Of a stretch of DNA of 64,000 nucleotides, positions 7,741-15,690 are shown piece by piece. A model generated the notes under the pieces. That model searched no databases and was not told where the DNA came from. It was given only the letters and a program-made list of their open reading frames with translations. This DNA comes from Sphingomonadales bacterium 12-68-11 (GTDB lineage Bacteria; Pseudomonadota; Alphaproteobacteria; Sphingomonadales; Sphingomonadaceae), in the NCBI GenBank assembly GCA_002279825.1, contig NCCV01000004.1, positions 166,354 through 230,353 of the forward strand. Direction: 5' to 3'. The position numbers and the translations under genes were made by a program. Within the stretch, counting starts at the first letter, position 1; each line of letters begins with the position of its first letter.

Positions 7741-7977
7741 CCCGCTGAGGCGCCGAGCCCGCCCCAGCGCCTGCGCGCGCGGCCATGCCTCGGCGACCAC
7801 CGAAACGCGATCCCTGAGGCGATAGGCCGACTGCCGCGTCATCCCCACACTGCGCGCCGCCGCGGCGACTTTGCCGTGCTCGGCAAGCGCATCGAGGAAG
7901 GCGTGAGCCTTGCGCGGGGTCCAGCGGTATTCGGCGGTGGGGCGCGGTGGGCGTGTGAAGGGAGGGGTGGGCGGCAT
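7681..7977 (-). CDS. Small helix-turn-helix protein
   Basis: 98 residues. Residues 17-60 ('YRWTPRKAHAFLDALAEHGKVAAAARSVGMTRQSAYRLRDR') form a clear helix-turn-helix of the kind found in LysR/Sigma-like and transposase-related small regulators, in which 'AARSVGMTRQSAYRLR' is the recognition part. The C-terminal third is low-complexity and is encoded by the tandem repeat at 7611-7740, so its true end may have been altered by repeat slippage. No ribosome site is evident. It may bind DNA, but its target is unknown. Confidence 0.55.
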   Translation of the reverse strand: MPPTPPFTRPPRPTAEYRWTPRKAHAFLDALAEHGKVAAAARSVGMTRQSAYRLRDRVSVVAEAWPRAQALGRARRLSGRAGKATGSPAQGDTSGGAR

Positions 7978-8053
7978 CCGGGAGGATGGAGCAGATTGGG
8001 GGCGTGTAGGAAAATGGGTTTATGAACGCGCGAGGGTGCCGCGTGATATGCGC

Positions 8054-9373
8054 TCATAACTTTGCTGGTCTGCTATGGCGGCCCTCTTTGTGCTCCATAT
8101 ATCTGGGTGTCGCCGAAATTCCGGCATGACTGGCTTCTGAGTGCTCACGGATCGAAGAGCGAGCTTTATCATACAGTTCGCCAAGTCGCTCCACGTTGAG
8201 CATATCTTGCGCTATATTTCGAAAAATTCTGGAGAATGATCTATTTTTGTACGATCGAAAAAGCTGATCGAGTTTCAATCCTAAGTCAATTCCGACACCG
8301 GATACTCCGAAAGATATGGAGAACTGCAGGCCATTTTTCGTCGAAACTGCGTATTTTTTCATGAGATTGGCGCAGGATTGGTCGAGATATTTAAGAATTT
8401 CATTCAACTCTCGAGTTTTTCTGAGCGAAGAAAGATGATCAAGGTTATGAAAAATAACCCTAGATTCTTGAAATTCTTTTGAATTGGACGTGAAGAAAGG
8501 TAGGCGTATCGCGAACTTTGAGTACCCGCTTGGATCAAGAATGGCGGTCATCGCGTCTTGCGATTTCTTCTTTAGAGATTCGAGCAGGCCATGCACTTGG
8601 GATGGATAGGCCAATCGGCAGCAGCTCTCGCAGAAAGCATCGCGAAGGGGCGTCAGATAAACGTCTGCTCCTTCGGCGCTCGCGACCGCATTGTAAAAAT
8701 ATGATCGTTCGGCAGCCCATCCATAGCCAAAGATCATGCGCTCGAATGCACTCTTTCCATCAACTCCTGAATACTGCGGATTGCCGGACGCTAATGCGCG
8801 GACGAAGTCTTTCGTGTCCTTGATATCTGGGCGCGCCGTAACGCTAAAACTTGGCTCTGAATCCTCGCGAGTTTCAGCGAGCTTGCGATCAGAAATTTCG
8901 TGACGAAAAGTGCTATCGATCGATCTCTCGTAGCCTGCAGATTTTGCGTCTTCGACCAAGTAGGACAGCGTTAGATACTCGCTTGAGACAAACACGTCCC
9001 ACCGAAGCTGTGGATCAATACGAAGCGCTTCAAAGAAACTTACCACATCCCCAGCAGGTTTTGCGCCATCAAACGAAAAGGTCATTTCCCGCGCAAAACT
9101 TGCCGCTTCTTTCGAGAGAGAAGAGTACACTGACGGATCGAGCTTAGCGAAGTCAACAAAATCGAAGGTCTTCAATCTCCTGGAGCGGTACTCGTCCTTG
9201 TAATCATCTACTCCGACAATTCGATCACTAAACAGTATCGCCGTGACCAATTTTTCCAAGCAGAGGATATCATTATCAACATAGTTTAGGTTGCGTGTTT
9301 GACTGATTCCGGTGATGCGCTCCACACCGCTTAGGGTCGCGTTGTCGATCAGGATGCGGCGGTTAGTGCTCAT
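8054..9373 (-). CDS. Unrecognised 439-residue protein of an AT-richer two-gene module
   Basis: I do not recognise this protein. It opens with 'RRILIDNATLSGVERITGI' and has a mixed alpha/beta profile, a cysteine cluster (FCESCC near residue 240), many charged helices and no signal peptide or membrane segment. Base composition is clearly more AT-rich and codon use differs from the flanking GC-rich genes, which points to horizontal transfer. Its ATG overlaps the stop of the upstream membrane-protein gene by four bases, so the two are almost certainly translated together. A cytosolic sensor or effector working with the membrane partner, as in small defence modules, is one possibility, but nothing in the sequence proves it. 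Confidence 0.65.
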   Translation of the reverse strand: MSTNRRILIDNATLSGVERITGISQTRNLNYVDNDILCLEKLVTAILFSDRIVGVDDYKDEYRSRRLKTFDFVDFAKLDPSVYSSLSKEAASFAREMTFSFDGAKPAGDVVSFFEALRIDPQLRWDVFVSSEYLTLSYLVEDAKSAGYERSIDSTFRHEISDRKLAETREDSEPSFSVTARPDIKDTKDFVRALASGNPQYSGVDGKSAFERMIFGYGWAAERSYFYNAVASAEGADVYLTPLRDAFCESCCRLAYPSQVHGLLESLKKKSQDAMTAILDPSGYSKFAIRLPFFTSNSKEFQESRVIFHNLDHLSSLRKTRELNEILKYLDQSCANLMKKYAVSTKNGLQFSISFGVSGVGIDLGLKLDQLFRSYKNRSFSRIFRNIAQDMLNVERLGELYDKARSSIREHSEASHAGISATPRYMEHKEGRHSRPAKL

Positions 9374-9975
9374 GAGAATCTCAAATACGAATATGTAAAC
9401 TCATACAATTTCTCAGAAAACTCGATAATCTCTGGAAGCATTCTGACGCTAAGAACGAATGTAAGCATGGCCCCAATGCCGCCAATGGTTCGCCGAGCTA
9501 TCCGGAACGAAGCCTTCATGTGCTCTGCCTTTTGACGCGCTTGACCTGCGTTTCTCCTGATGTCTCCAGACAGCGCTTCTGCCTGCTCTGAGCGTGCCAC
9601 GGCAATCTTGCGTTGAGAGGTTCCTACACAGTTCCACTCTGAAGGCCGCCAATGATAGGGATCATTCCCCGGCAGGCAAAACAGGTTTGGCTCAACTGTT
9701 TTGAGCGCTCTAAAGCATGCCATCAGGAGCGATCCGGAGAATGACAAGGCGAGGGCCGCGAGAACATAGTCAGGATTTTGCTTCGACATCAAAGCGACGC
9801 TGGTGCCAAGCGAGGCCGTGATCGCAGCGACAAGCAGTCCGCCCCAAGCCAGAGCACGGGCGTCTGCAGCACTCGCGACTTGGAGCTGGGCGTCTAGACG
9901 CCTCTCGCCCTCTCTAATTGCCTCTAATTGCAATTCGGTAGGAAGAGTGGAAAAGTCGTCAAATGAATTGCTCAT
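9370..9975 (-). CDS. Predicted three-helix membrane protein, partner of the 439-residue protein
   Basis: 201 residues with a soluble N-terminus (1-40, acidic helix), two adjacent membrane helices (about 41-62 and 70-90), a soluble loop of some 70 residues containing a charged helix, and a third membrane helix (about 163-182). The 'ASAADARALAWGGLLVAAITA' start of the first helix recalls small effector or sensor membrane proteins such as the SLATT/Pycsar-TM groups, but no firm family match can be claimed. It is first in a two-gene operon, with a 4-bp overlap to the next gene. Composition is AT-rich relative to the genome. Confidence 0.65.
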   Translation of the reverse strand: MSNSFDDFSTLPTELQLEAIREGERRLDAQLQVASAADARALAWGGLLVAAITASLGTSVALMSKQNPDYVLAALALSFSGSLLMACFRALKTVEPNLFCLPGNDPYHWRPSEWNCVGTSQRKIAVARSEQAEALSGDIRRNAGQARQKAEHMKASFRIARRTIGGIGAMLTFVLSVRMLPEIIEFSEKLYEFTYSYLRFS

Positions 9976-9984
9976 CGTCTGATT

Positions 9985-10128
9985 ATGCGTTTATTTAGTT
10001 CTATGGCCAAGCCACCTCCAACAGAATACCGCAAGAATGACGGCGGTGCGGTAGTGCCGCCGCCCTCTCCACCGCCGGCCCCGCCGCCGCCACCTCCATC
10101 GCCGCCGCCCTCACCGAAAAGGGGCTAG
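9985..10128 (+). CDS. Possible 47-residue proline-rich small protein
   Basis: A short open frame begins at ATG 9985 (or in-frame ATG 10003) and ends at TAG 10126-10128. It encodes a hydrophilic start (MAKPPPTEYRKNDGG) followed by a nearly pure proline/serine tail. No ribosome site is visible, and proline runs are frequent by chance in GC-rich DNA, so this could be non-coding. It lies divergent from the AT-rich membrane-protein gene. Apart from this and the G8 remnant, I see nothing in the 9976-10568 gap. Confidence 0.25.
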   Translation: MRLFSSMAKPPPTEYRKNDGGAVVPPPSPPPAPPPPPPSPPPSPKRG

Positions 10129-10197
10129 CAAATAGGGGTACTTGAAGCCTCTTAGTTTGCGGTCGGTCCTGCCAGCAGTCCTCCCACGCTCTATCGG

Positions 10198-10440
10198 TCA
10201 GCCCCCAAGCTCCTCCCGGCTGACCGTCACGCTGGCCTGGATGCCCAAAGGCCGGATCGGCATGACCGGCGGGTCGGCCACGACCAGCTTGACCCACAGG
10301 GCGTCGCTGCTCTGGAACCGCGACGTCTCGTTCGCGCTGCGCAGGGCGTCGAGGCTGGCCTGTTCCTTGCCGGAGGCCGCGTTGGCGAAGCCCGGCAGTT
10401 CGAAGACGACCCACGTGCCCTGGTTCACCAGAGTGATTCC
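10198..10440 (-). pseudogene. C-terminal remnant of a G8-domain protein
   Basis: About 80 codons on the minus strand, from 'NQGTWVVFELPGFANAASG' to a stop at 10198-10200, match the last 80 residues of both full-length G8 proteins nearby. Shared blocks include FELPGF, ASG.E..SLDALR, LWVKLV and SREELGG/SREGRGG. The G8 and beta-helix parts are absent. The homology ends where the promoter region of the plus-strand G8 gene begins. This is a truncated copy left by duplication and deletion. Confidence 0.8.
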
Positions 10441-10568
10441 GTCGATGCAATTTAATGTAATTTTCACGCGTGCCGCCCGCCGATACTCTTGGAAAAGCGG
10501 CGCCGCCGATGCAGACTGCTGGCAACGATAATACTGCGGGCATCGATCCGCGTGAGGGGATGACGATC

Positions 10569-13274
10569 ATGCGCCAGTCCTGGCTTTATTCCGGCCTGCT
10601 TTCCGTACCGCTGCTGGTTGCCACCGGTGGAATCGCTGTCGCTCAGGAGCACGCCCACGGCGACCCGGCGGCAGACGCTGCGGTGCAGACGCCGGCTGCG
10701 GCGATGCGCAAGGTGCGCTGGTCCGATGCCTCGGCCTGGCCGAACGGGCGCGTGCCCGCGGCGGGCGACGCAGTCACTATCGCGCGCGATCTCGACATGG
10801 TGCTCGACGTGACGCCCCCGGCGCTGCGCAGCCTGACGGTCGACGGCAAGCTGACCTTCTCGAACGAGCGCGATCTCGCGCTGGTCACCGAGTGGATCTA
10901 TTTACGCGGCGGCGAGCTGCAGATCGGCACCGAGGCCAAGCCGCACACCCGCCAGGCCTCGATCACGCTGACCGACACGGTCAAGGGCGAGAACATCAAC
11001 ACCATGGGCGACCGCGGCATCATGCTGATGCGCGGTACGCTCAGCCTGCACGGCGACCGCGAGCATAGCTGGACCAAGCTCGCCAGGACGGCCGAGAAGG
11101 GCAGCAGCCGCATCGAAGTGCTCAACGCCGCCGGCTGGCGCGTGGGCGACGAGATCGTGCTCGCCTCGACCGACTTCGACCCCCGTCAGGCCGAGCGACG
11201 CAGAGTATCCGCCATTTCGGCCAATACGCTGACCCTCGACAGGCCGCTGGAGTACATGCACTTCGGCGAGATCACCTTCGGGGTCGACCAGCGCGGCGAG
11301 GTCGGCCTGCTGTCGCGCAACATCCGCATCCAGGCGTCCGAGGATTCGGAGAACACTTATTTCGGCGGCCACATCATGGCGATGGCGGGCTCCAAGATGC
11401 AGGTCTCGGGGGTCGAGCTTTCCCGCATGGGGCAGCACCTGACGCTCGCCCGCTACCCGATCCACTGGCACGTCAACGGCGACGCGGCCGGGCAGTACAT
11501 TAAGAACGCCTCGATTCACGACACCTACAGCCGCTGTGTGACGGTGCATGGGACCGACAACCTGCTGGTCCAGAACAACGTGACGTTCAACACCGTGGGC
11601 CACTGCTTCTTCATCGAAGACGGCATCGAGCAGGGTAACCGCTTCATCCGGAACCTGGCCATCCAGACCAAGTGCCATCCGACGAAGCCCTGCATGCCCG
11701 TGAACATCGCCCCCAATGGCGAGATCGATCATGAATATGCCAATCGCGCAGCTTACAATCGCGCCAGTTTCTCCGGCAAGGACACCCTGCTGCCTTCGGA
11801 TAATACGGTTTCGTCGTTCTGGATCACCAACCCTAACAACAGCTACATCGACAATGTGGCGGCCGGCTCCGAACAGGCCGGTTTCTGGCTTTCTCTGCCG
11901 GAACACCCCAATGGCGTCTTCCTCGGCACCGAGGCGAGCCTCAAGACCTGGCCGCGCCGGACGCTGCTCCGCGAGTTCAGGGGCAACGTTGCCCACTCGA
12001 ACTACGACGGGTTCATGTTCGACCGCAACATCGCCGAGGACAACACCTACGCTCTGGCCGGCAATACATACCTGCCGTTGGTTGACCCGACCGACCCGAG
12101 GAGCGAGGCGCTGGTTACCAATTTCGACGACCTCGTCGCCTACAAGAACCGCAATCAAGGTATATGGGGCCGCGGCGAACTTCTCCTGTTCCGCAACCTG
12201 AAGGCCGCTGACAACGCCATCGGCGTGACGATATCGTCGGGTTCTTTCGGCACCGAGACCTTTACCTCGCGGGTGACCGATTCCCTGTTCGTGGGCGAGA
12301 CCGCCAATGTCGGCAATCCGCGGACGCCGGAAGAAGTCGCTTACGGCCGTAGCCTGCCCAAGCCCCGGATTCCGGACTATCCCATCCGCGCCTACGAATA
12401 TTACGACTATCGCAACGAGGTGCAGGACACGACGTTCGTCAACTACCAGGACAATGACCTGCGCAAGACGGGGGCCCTGTCCTGGCTCATGTACAACAGC
12501 TCGGGCGTGACCACCGCCAGCACCATCAAGACCGCGACATACATCAACGCCAAGCCGGTTTATTTCCCGGAGATCGACCCGCGGTTCGACAACGACAACC
12601 GGGGCGGCGGGTCCTGGAAGACCCTGTCGATCCTCGATCTGGACGGCACCACTTCCGGCATCCCAATGTCTCACATCAATCTCCATGATGGCGAGAACAA
12701 CAGCGTCGTCACCGACGACACCTGCGTGATCAAGCCGGATTGGAACGCTTCCGTCTGCAAGGGCGATGTCGGGCGCTTGTCTTTCGCACCGCAGCGCGGG
12801 GGCTTCACGCTCGGACGTCCCGGCACGCGCCCACCCGGCGCACCTTCCCTCCTGGCCAATATCGCCAACCCGCCGCCGCCTCAGCCACCGATCACGCTGG
12901 TCCGTAACGGCACGGAATTCAAAGTCGCCGGCAGCGCCAGCAACGTGCGCGCCGGCACCGAGATCCAGGTGGTGACCGAAAGGCCGGAGATCGGTCTCAG
13001 CGTAGCCGAAATGGACCAGGGGTCATGGGTCATCTTCGAACTGCCTGGTTTCACCCATGCAGCCTCCGGAACGGAAAGGAACAGCCTCGCCGCTCTGCGG
13101 CAGTCGAACGAGACTTCCTATTTCCGGGACGGCAACAAGCTGTGGGTCAAACTGGTCGTGGCCGATCCTCCCAAGATGCCGGTTCGCCCCTCGGACATGC
13201 AAGCCACTATGGTGGTGAGCAGGGCCGCCTCTGGTCCCCAAGTCGCGGCGGCCACGCCGAGCGCTAACAGGTAG
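10569..13274 (+). CDS. Secreted G8-domain / parallel beta-helix protein (copy 1)
   Basis: Start chosen at ATG 10569, nine bases after GAGGGG, giving 901 residues with a signal peptide (MRQSWLYSGLL...GIAVAQ). Residues about 40-160 form a G8 domain (WSDASAWPNG, 'GDAVTIARDLDMVLDV', 'IYLRGGELQIGT'). A long parallel beta-helix follows, with 'ARYPIHWH', 'CVTVHGT' and 'VGHCFFIEDG', as in the CEMIP/TMEM2 hyaluronan-degrading group. A proline-linked C-terminal module of about 110 residues closes the protein. A role in binding or cutting extracellular polysaccharide is inferred from the family. It is closely similar along most of its length to the inverted copy at 15691-18423. Confidence 0.85.
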   Translation: MRQSWLYSGLLSVPLLVATGGIAVAQEHAHGDPAADAAVQTPAAAMRKVRWSDASAWPNGRVPAAGDAVTIARDLDMVLDVTPPALRSLTVDGKLTFSNERDLALVTEWIYLRGGELQIGTEAKPHTRQASITLTDTVKGENINTMGDRGIMLMRGTLSLHGDREHSWTKLARTAEKGSSRIEVLNAAGWRVGDEIVLASTDFDPRQAERRRVSAISANTLTLDRPLEYMHFGEITFGVDQRGEVGLLSRNIRIQASEDSENTYFGGHIMAMAGSKMQVSGVELSRMGQHLTLARYPIHWHVNGDAAGQYIKNASIHDTYSRCVTVHGTDNLLVQNNVTFNTVGHCFFIEDGIEQGNRFIRNLAIQTKCHPTKPCMPVNIAPNGEIDHEYANRAAYNRASFSGKDTLLPSDNTVSSFWITNPNNSYIDNVAAGSEQAGFWLSLPEHPNGVFLGTEASLKTWPRRTLLREFRGNVAHSNYDGFMFDRNIAEDNTYALAGNTYLPLVDPTDPRSEALVTNFDDLVAYKNRNQGIWGRGELLLFRNLKAADNAIGVTISSGSFGTETFTSRVTDSLFVGETANVGNPRTPEEVAYGRSLPKPRIPDYPIRAYEYYDYRNEVQDTTFVNYQDNDLRKTGALSWLMYNSSGVTTASTIKTATYINAKPVYFPEIDPRFDNDNRGGGSWKTLSILDLDGTTSGIPMSHINLHDGENNSVVTDDTCVIKPDWNASVCKGDVGRLSFAPQRGGFTLGRPGTRPPGAPSLLANIANPPPPQPPITLVRNGTEFKVAGSASNVRAGTEIQVVTERPEIGLSVAEMDQGSWVIFELPGFTHAASGTERNSLAALRQSNETSYFRDGNKLWVKLVVADPPKMPVRPSDMQATMVVSRAASGPQVAAATPSANR

Positions 13275-13466
13275 CCGGCACGCGCTTCCCTTGCGGCGGT
13301 CGGGCCTAGCTGGCGCGGCCGCCGCGGGGATCGCTCTCGATCCAGACAGCGAAGGCTCTGTGGGTCGAACTGGTCGCGACCGAGGCTCAATCAAATGGTG
13401 CCCGTCCGCTTTCGGCCCAACGTGTTCGACCTGGCATGGCGCTGTGGGAGCCGGCAAAGGCACCGT

Positions 13467-14075
13467 TCATAACCCTGTCCCTTTCAGCCGGGGCGCAAAA
13501 GCGGCATGTGCGAGATAGGGCTCTGCGCCGGTTTTACGCTCCAGCCGCGCATAGCGTGCGAGGATATCGGCCAAATCCGCTGCGAGCGCACTTCTCTGGT
13601 CCGGGCTAAGGTGAAGTACTCGCCATCCCTCGAAAATTCGCGCCCGAGAATCTTCGTCGGTCTGGACGAGATTGACCGTCATGCGTCCATGCGGATCTGA
13701 GCTGTAGCGCAGAAGGACGGGGCCACGATTGCGTGCAAGCAGTTCGCGTAGCTCAAGCGCCCAGCGCTCGCCCGGCAAGTCGGCAATCGATTCCTGCGGC
13801 ACAAGGAAGCGCTCTGCGACTGCTCGATAGAACCGGATCGGCCGGCCAGCTCGGGGCTCGACCCGGCTGACCCTGAGCAAGTTCGATTCAAGAAGAGGGC
13901 CGAGGTGGTAGTGCAGCTTGGATAGCGAATGACCGAACATGTAGTGCAAGTCAGACAGGCTGCGCTCCCCCTTCCCACAAGCCAACAGCAACTGGCAGCG
14001 GATCGCATTCGCAAAAGCGGCCGCCTGAAGCGGATCGCTGACCTTCAATTCTCTACTTTCATCGCCCCGTTGCAT
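13467..14075 (-). CDS. ArsR-like winged-helix regulator, divergent from the serine hydrolase
   Basis: About 202 residues from ATG 14075 (GTG 14096 is an alternative). The N-terminal half is a winged helix: 'DPLQAAAFANAIRCQLLLAC' followed by 'SLSDLHYMFGHSLSKLHYHLGPLLESNLLRV'. This is the arrangement of ArsR-type repressors, with the wing at 'RAGRPIRFYRA'. The C-terminal half is an unassigned domain, possibly for ligand or partner binding. It is transcribed divergently from the beta-lactamase-fold hydrolase, with only about 50 bp between start codons. It most likely controls that gene and itself. Confidence 0.75.
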   Translation of the reverse strand: MQRGDESRELKVSDPLQAAAFANAIRCQLLLACGKGERSLSDLHYMFGHSLSKLHYHLGPLLESNLLRVSRVEPRAGRPIRFYRAVAERFLVPQESIADLPGERWALELRELLARNRGPVLLRYSSDPHGRMTVNLVQTDEDSRARIFEGWRVLHLSPDQRSALAADLADILARYARLERKTGAEPYLAHAAFAPRLKGTGL

Positions 14076-14124
14076 CTGAAGTAGGATAGCTGGCACGTCG
14101 TGCGGTGCAAGAATGGAGATCTAG

Positions 14125-15588
14125 ATGCGTCGCGTACCCCGCCTTTTCACCTCGCTTGTTTCGTGCTCGGGCGCCGTGGCGCTTGCTTTGGCTTCAGTTG
14201 GCGCGCCGGGGCAACAGGGTCCCGAGCCGACCGCGGCCGGCGCGGTGGAGATGCCCGACACTCCAGCGGGCAAGATTTTTGCCCACTGGCTGGCAGCCTT
14301 CAATGGCGCGGACCGCGCCGGCCTGGAGGCTATACGCGGGGCCTTCGCGCCCGGGGCCGTTGCGCCTCCGGCCGATGCAGCGCTTGCGCTTCGTGAGCGC
14401 TCGGGCGGCTTCGAGGTCCGCAAGATCGAAGAGTCGAACGAGCGCAGGTTAGTGGTGCTGATGCAGGCAAGAGGCGAAGGCAACTTCGTACGCACTTCTG
14501 TCGAACTCGATCCTGAAGGGCGGATTCTCTCGATGCCGCTTCGGGTGACCGAGCGTCCGCCTGAGTTTGCAATCGCTCGGCTCGGCGACCCGGCGTTGGC
14601 GGCGGAACTCGGCCATCAGCTCGAAGCCATGGAGCGCGAGGGGACGTTCTCCGGAGCCGTTCTTGTGCTTCAAGATGGCCAGCCGGTCTTTAACCGAGCG
14701 TATGGCTTTGCCGATCGCGAGCGACAGCGCACAAATCGCACGGATGGAAAGTTCCGCATCGGATCGATGGGGAAGATGTTCACCAGCACTGCGGTGGTGC
14801 AGCTCATCCAGGCGGGGAAGATCAAACTCAGCGATCCGTTGAGCAAGTTCCTGCCTGATTATCCAAACGCCGAAGTAGCGAACGTCACCATCGAGCAGCT
14901 ACTCACCCACACAGGCGGAACCGGTGACATCTTCACGCCGGAGTTTTTCGAGCGCGCCTCCACGATCGATACTCTTGCCGACTACATCGCTCTCTTCGGC
15001 GACCGCGCACCGGCCTTCGTTCCCGGGAGCCGGTACCAGTACAGCAATTACGGCTACGTGCTGCTCGGCCGGGTGATTGAGGTTGCGAGCGGCGAAAGCT
15101 ACTACGACTATTTACAGCGCCACCTGTTCGACCTCGCAGGCATGACTTCGACGGGATTCTGGCGCGAGAGCCAGCCGCTTGAGGGACGCGTGGTCGGTTA
15201 CGAGCCGGGGCCGAATGGATTGACGATTACTGAAGGCACGCGCACGGACCGTGCTTCGCCGGCCGGAGGTGCTATCTCAAGCCTTGAGGATCTGGCGCGT
15301 TTCGCCAGGGCTCTACTCGACCACAAGCTTCTCGACGCAAAGCACACGGATCTACTCTTTACGGGGCGCGTCGAGATGGGGCCGAACATGAAATACGCGC
15401 TTGGCTTCGGCGATACGGCGCAGGGCACGCCGTTGCATTGGGTTGGCCACAACGGTGCTGCACCTGGGCAGAATGGCGTGCTGCAGATTTATCCGGAAGC
15501 TGGATACACATTGGTGGTTTTGTCTAACTTCGGCCCGCCCACGGCCCAGAGGGTGGCAGACTTTATCGGCGCTCGGTTGGGCGGCTAG
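14125..15588 (+). CDS. Serine hydrolase of the class C beta-lactamase fold
   Basis: 487 residues with a signal peptide (about 1-29) and a ribosome site GGAGATCT before the ATG. Residues about 45-145 form a small SnoaL-like extra domain. The catalytic beta-lactamase/transpeptidase-fold domain follows: Ser214-x-x-Lys217 (IGSMGKMFTS), Tyr306-Ser-Asn308 (YQYSNYG) and His442-Asn-Gly (VGHNGAAPG) supply the three expected motifs. The group includes esterases, D-aminopeptidases and penicillin-binding-like enzymes acting in the periplasm. The HNG third motif is more typical of esterase-like members than of true AmpC (KTG). It is divergent from its probable regulator and lies between two inverted G8 genes. 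Confidence 0.85.
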   Translation: MRRVPRLFTSLVSCSGAVALALASVGAPGQQGPEPTAAGAVEMPDTPAGKIFAHWLAAFNGADRAGLEAIRGAFAPGAVAPPADAALALRERSGGFEVRKIEESNERRLVVLMQARGEGNFVRTSVELDPEGRILSMPLRVTERPPEFAIARLGDPALAAELGHQLEAMEREGTFSGAVLVLQDGQPVFNRAYGFADRERQRTNRTDGKFRIGSMGKMFTSTAVVQLIQAGKIKLSDPLSKFLPDYPNAEVANVTIEQLLTHTGGTGDIFTPEFFERASTIDTLADYIALFGDRAPAFVPGSRYQYSNYGYVLLGRVIEVASGESYYDYLQRHLFDLAGMTSTGFWRESQPLEGRVVGYEPGPNGLTITEGTRTDRASPAGGAISSLEDLARFARALLDHKLLDAKHTDLLFTGRVEMGPNMKYALGFGDTAQGTPLHWVGHNGAAPGQNGVLQIYPEAGYTLVVLSNFGPPTAQRVADFIGARLGG

Positions 15589-15690
15589 AGCGCTCAGCCC
15601 ACCGGCGCAAAACGGCTGCTTCGGCTTCCACATTGCGCAAAGGGGACCCTCCGCTTCCGGCCCATTGCCGCCGCCTCGCTCGTGCCGCCG

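Noticed and set aside
10902..12686. 594-residue minus-strand frame opposite the first G8 gene
   Set aside because: Histidine/glutamine/arginine-rich composition typical of antisense shadows; the plus strand has a signal peptide, G8 domain and beta-helix.
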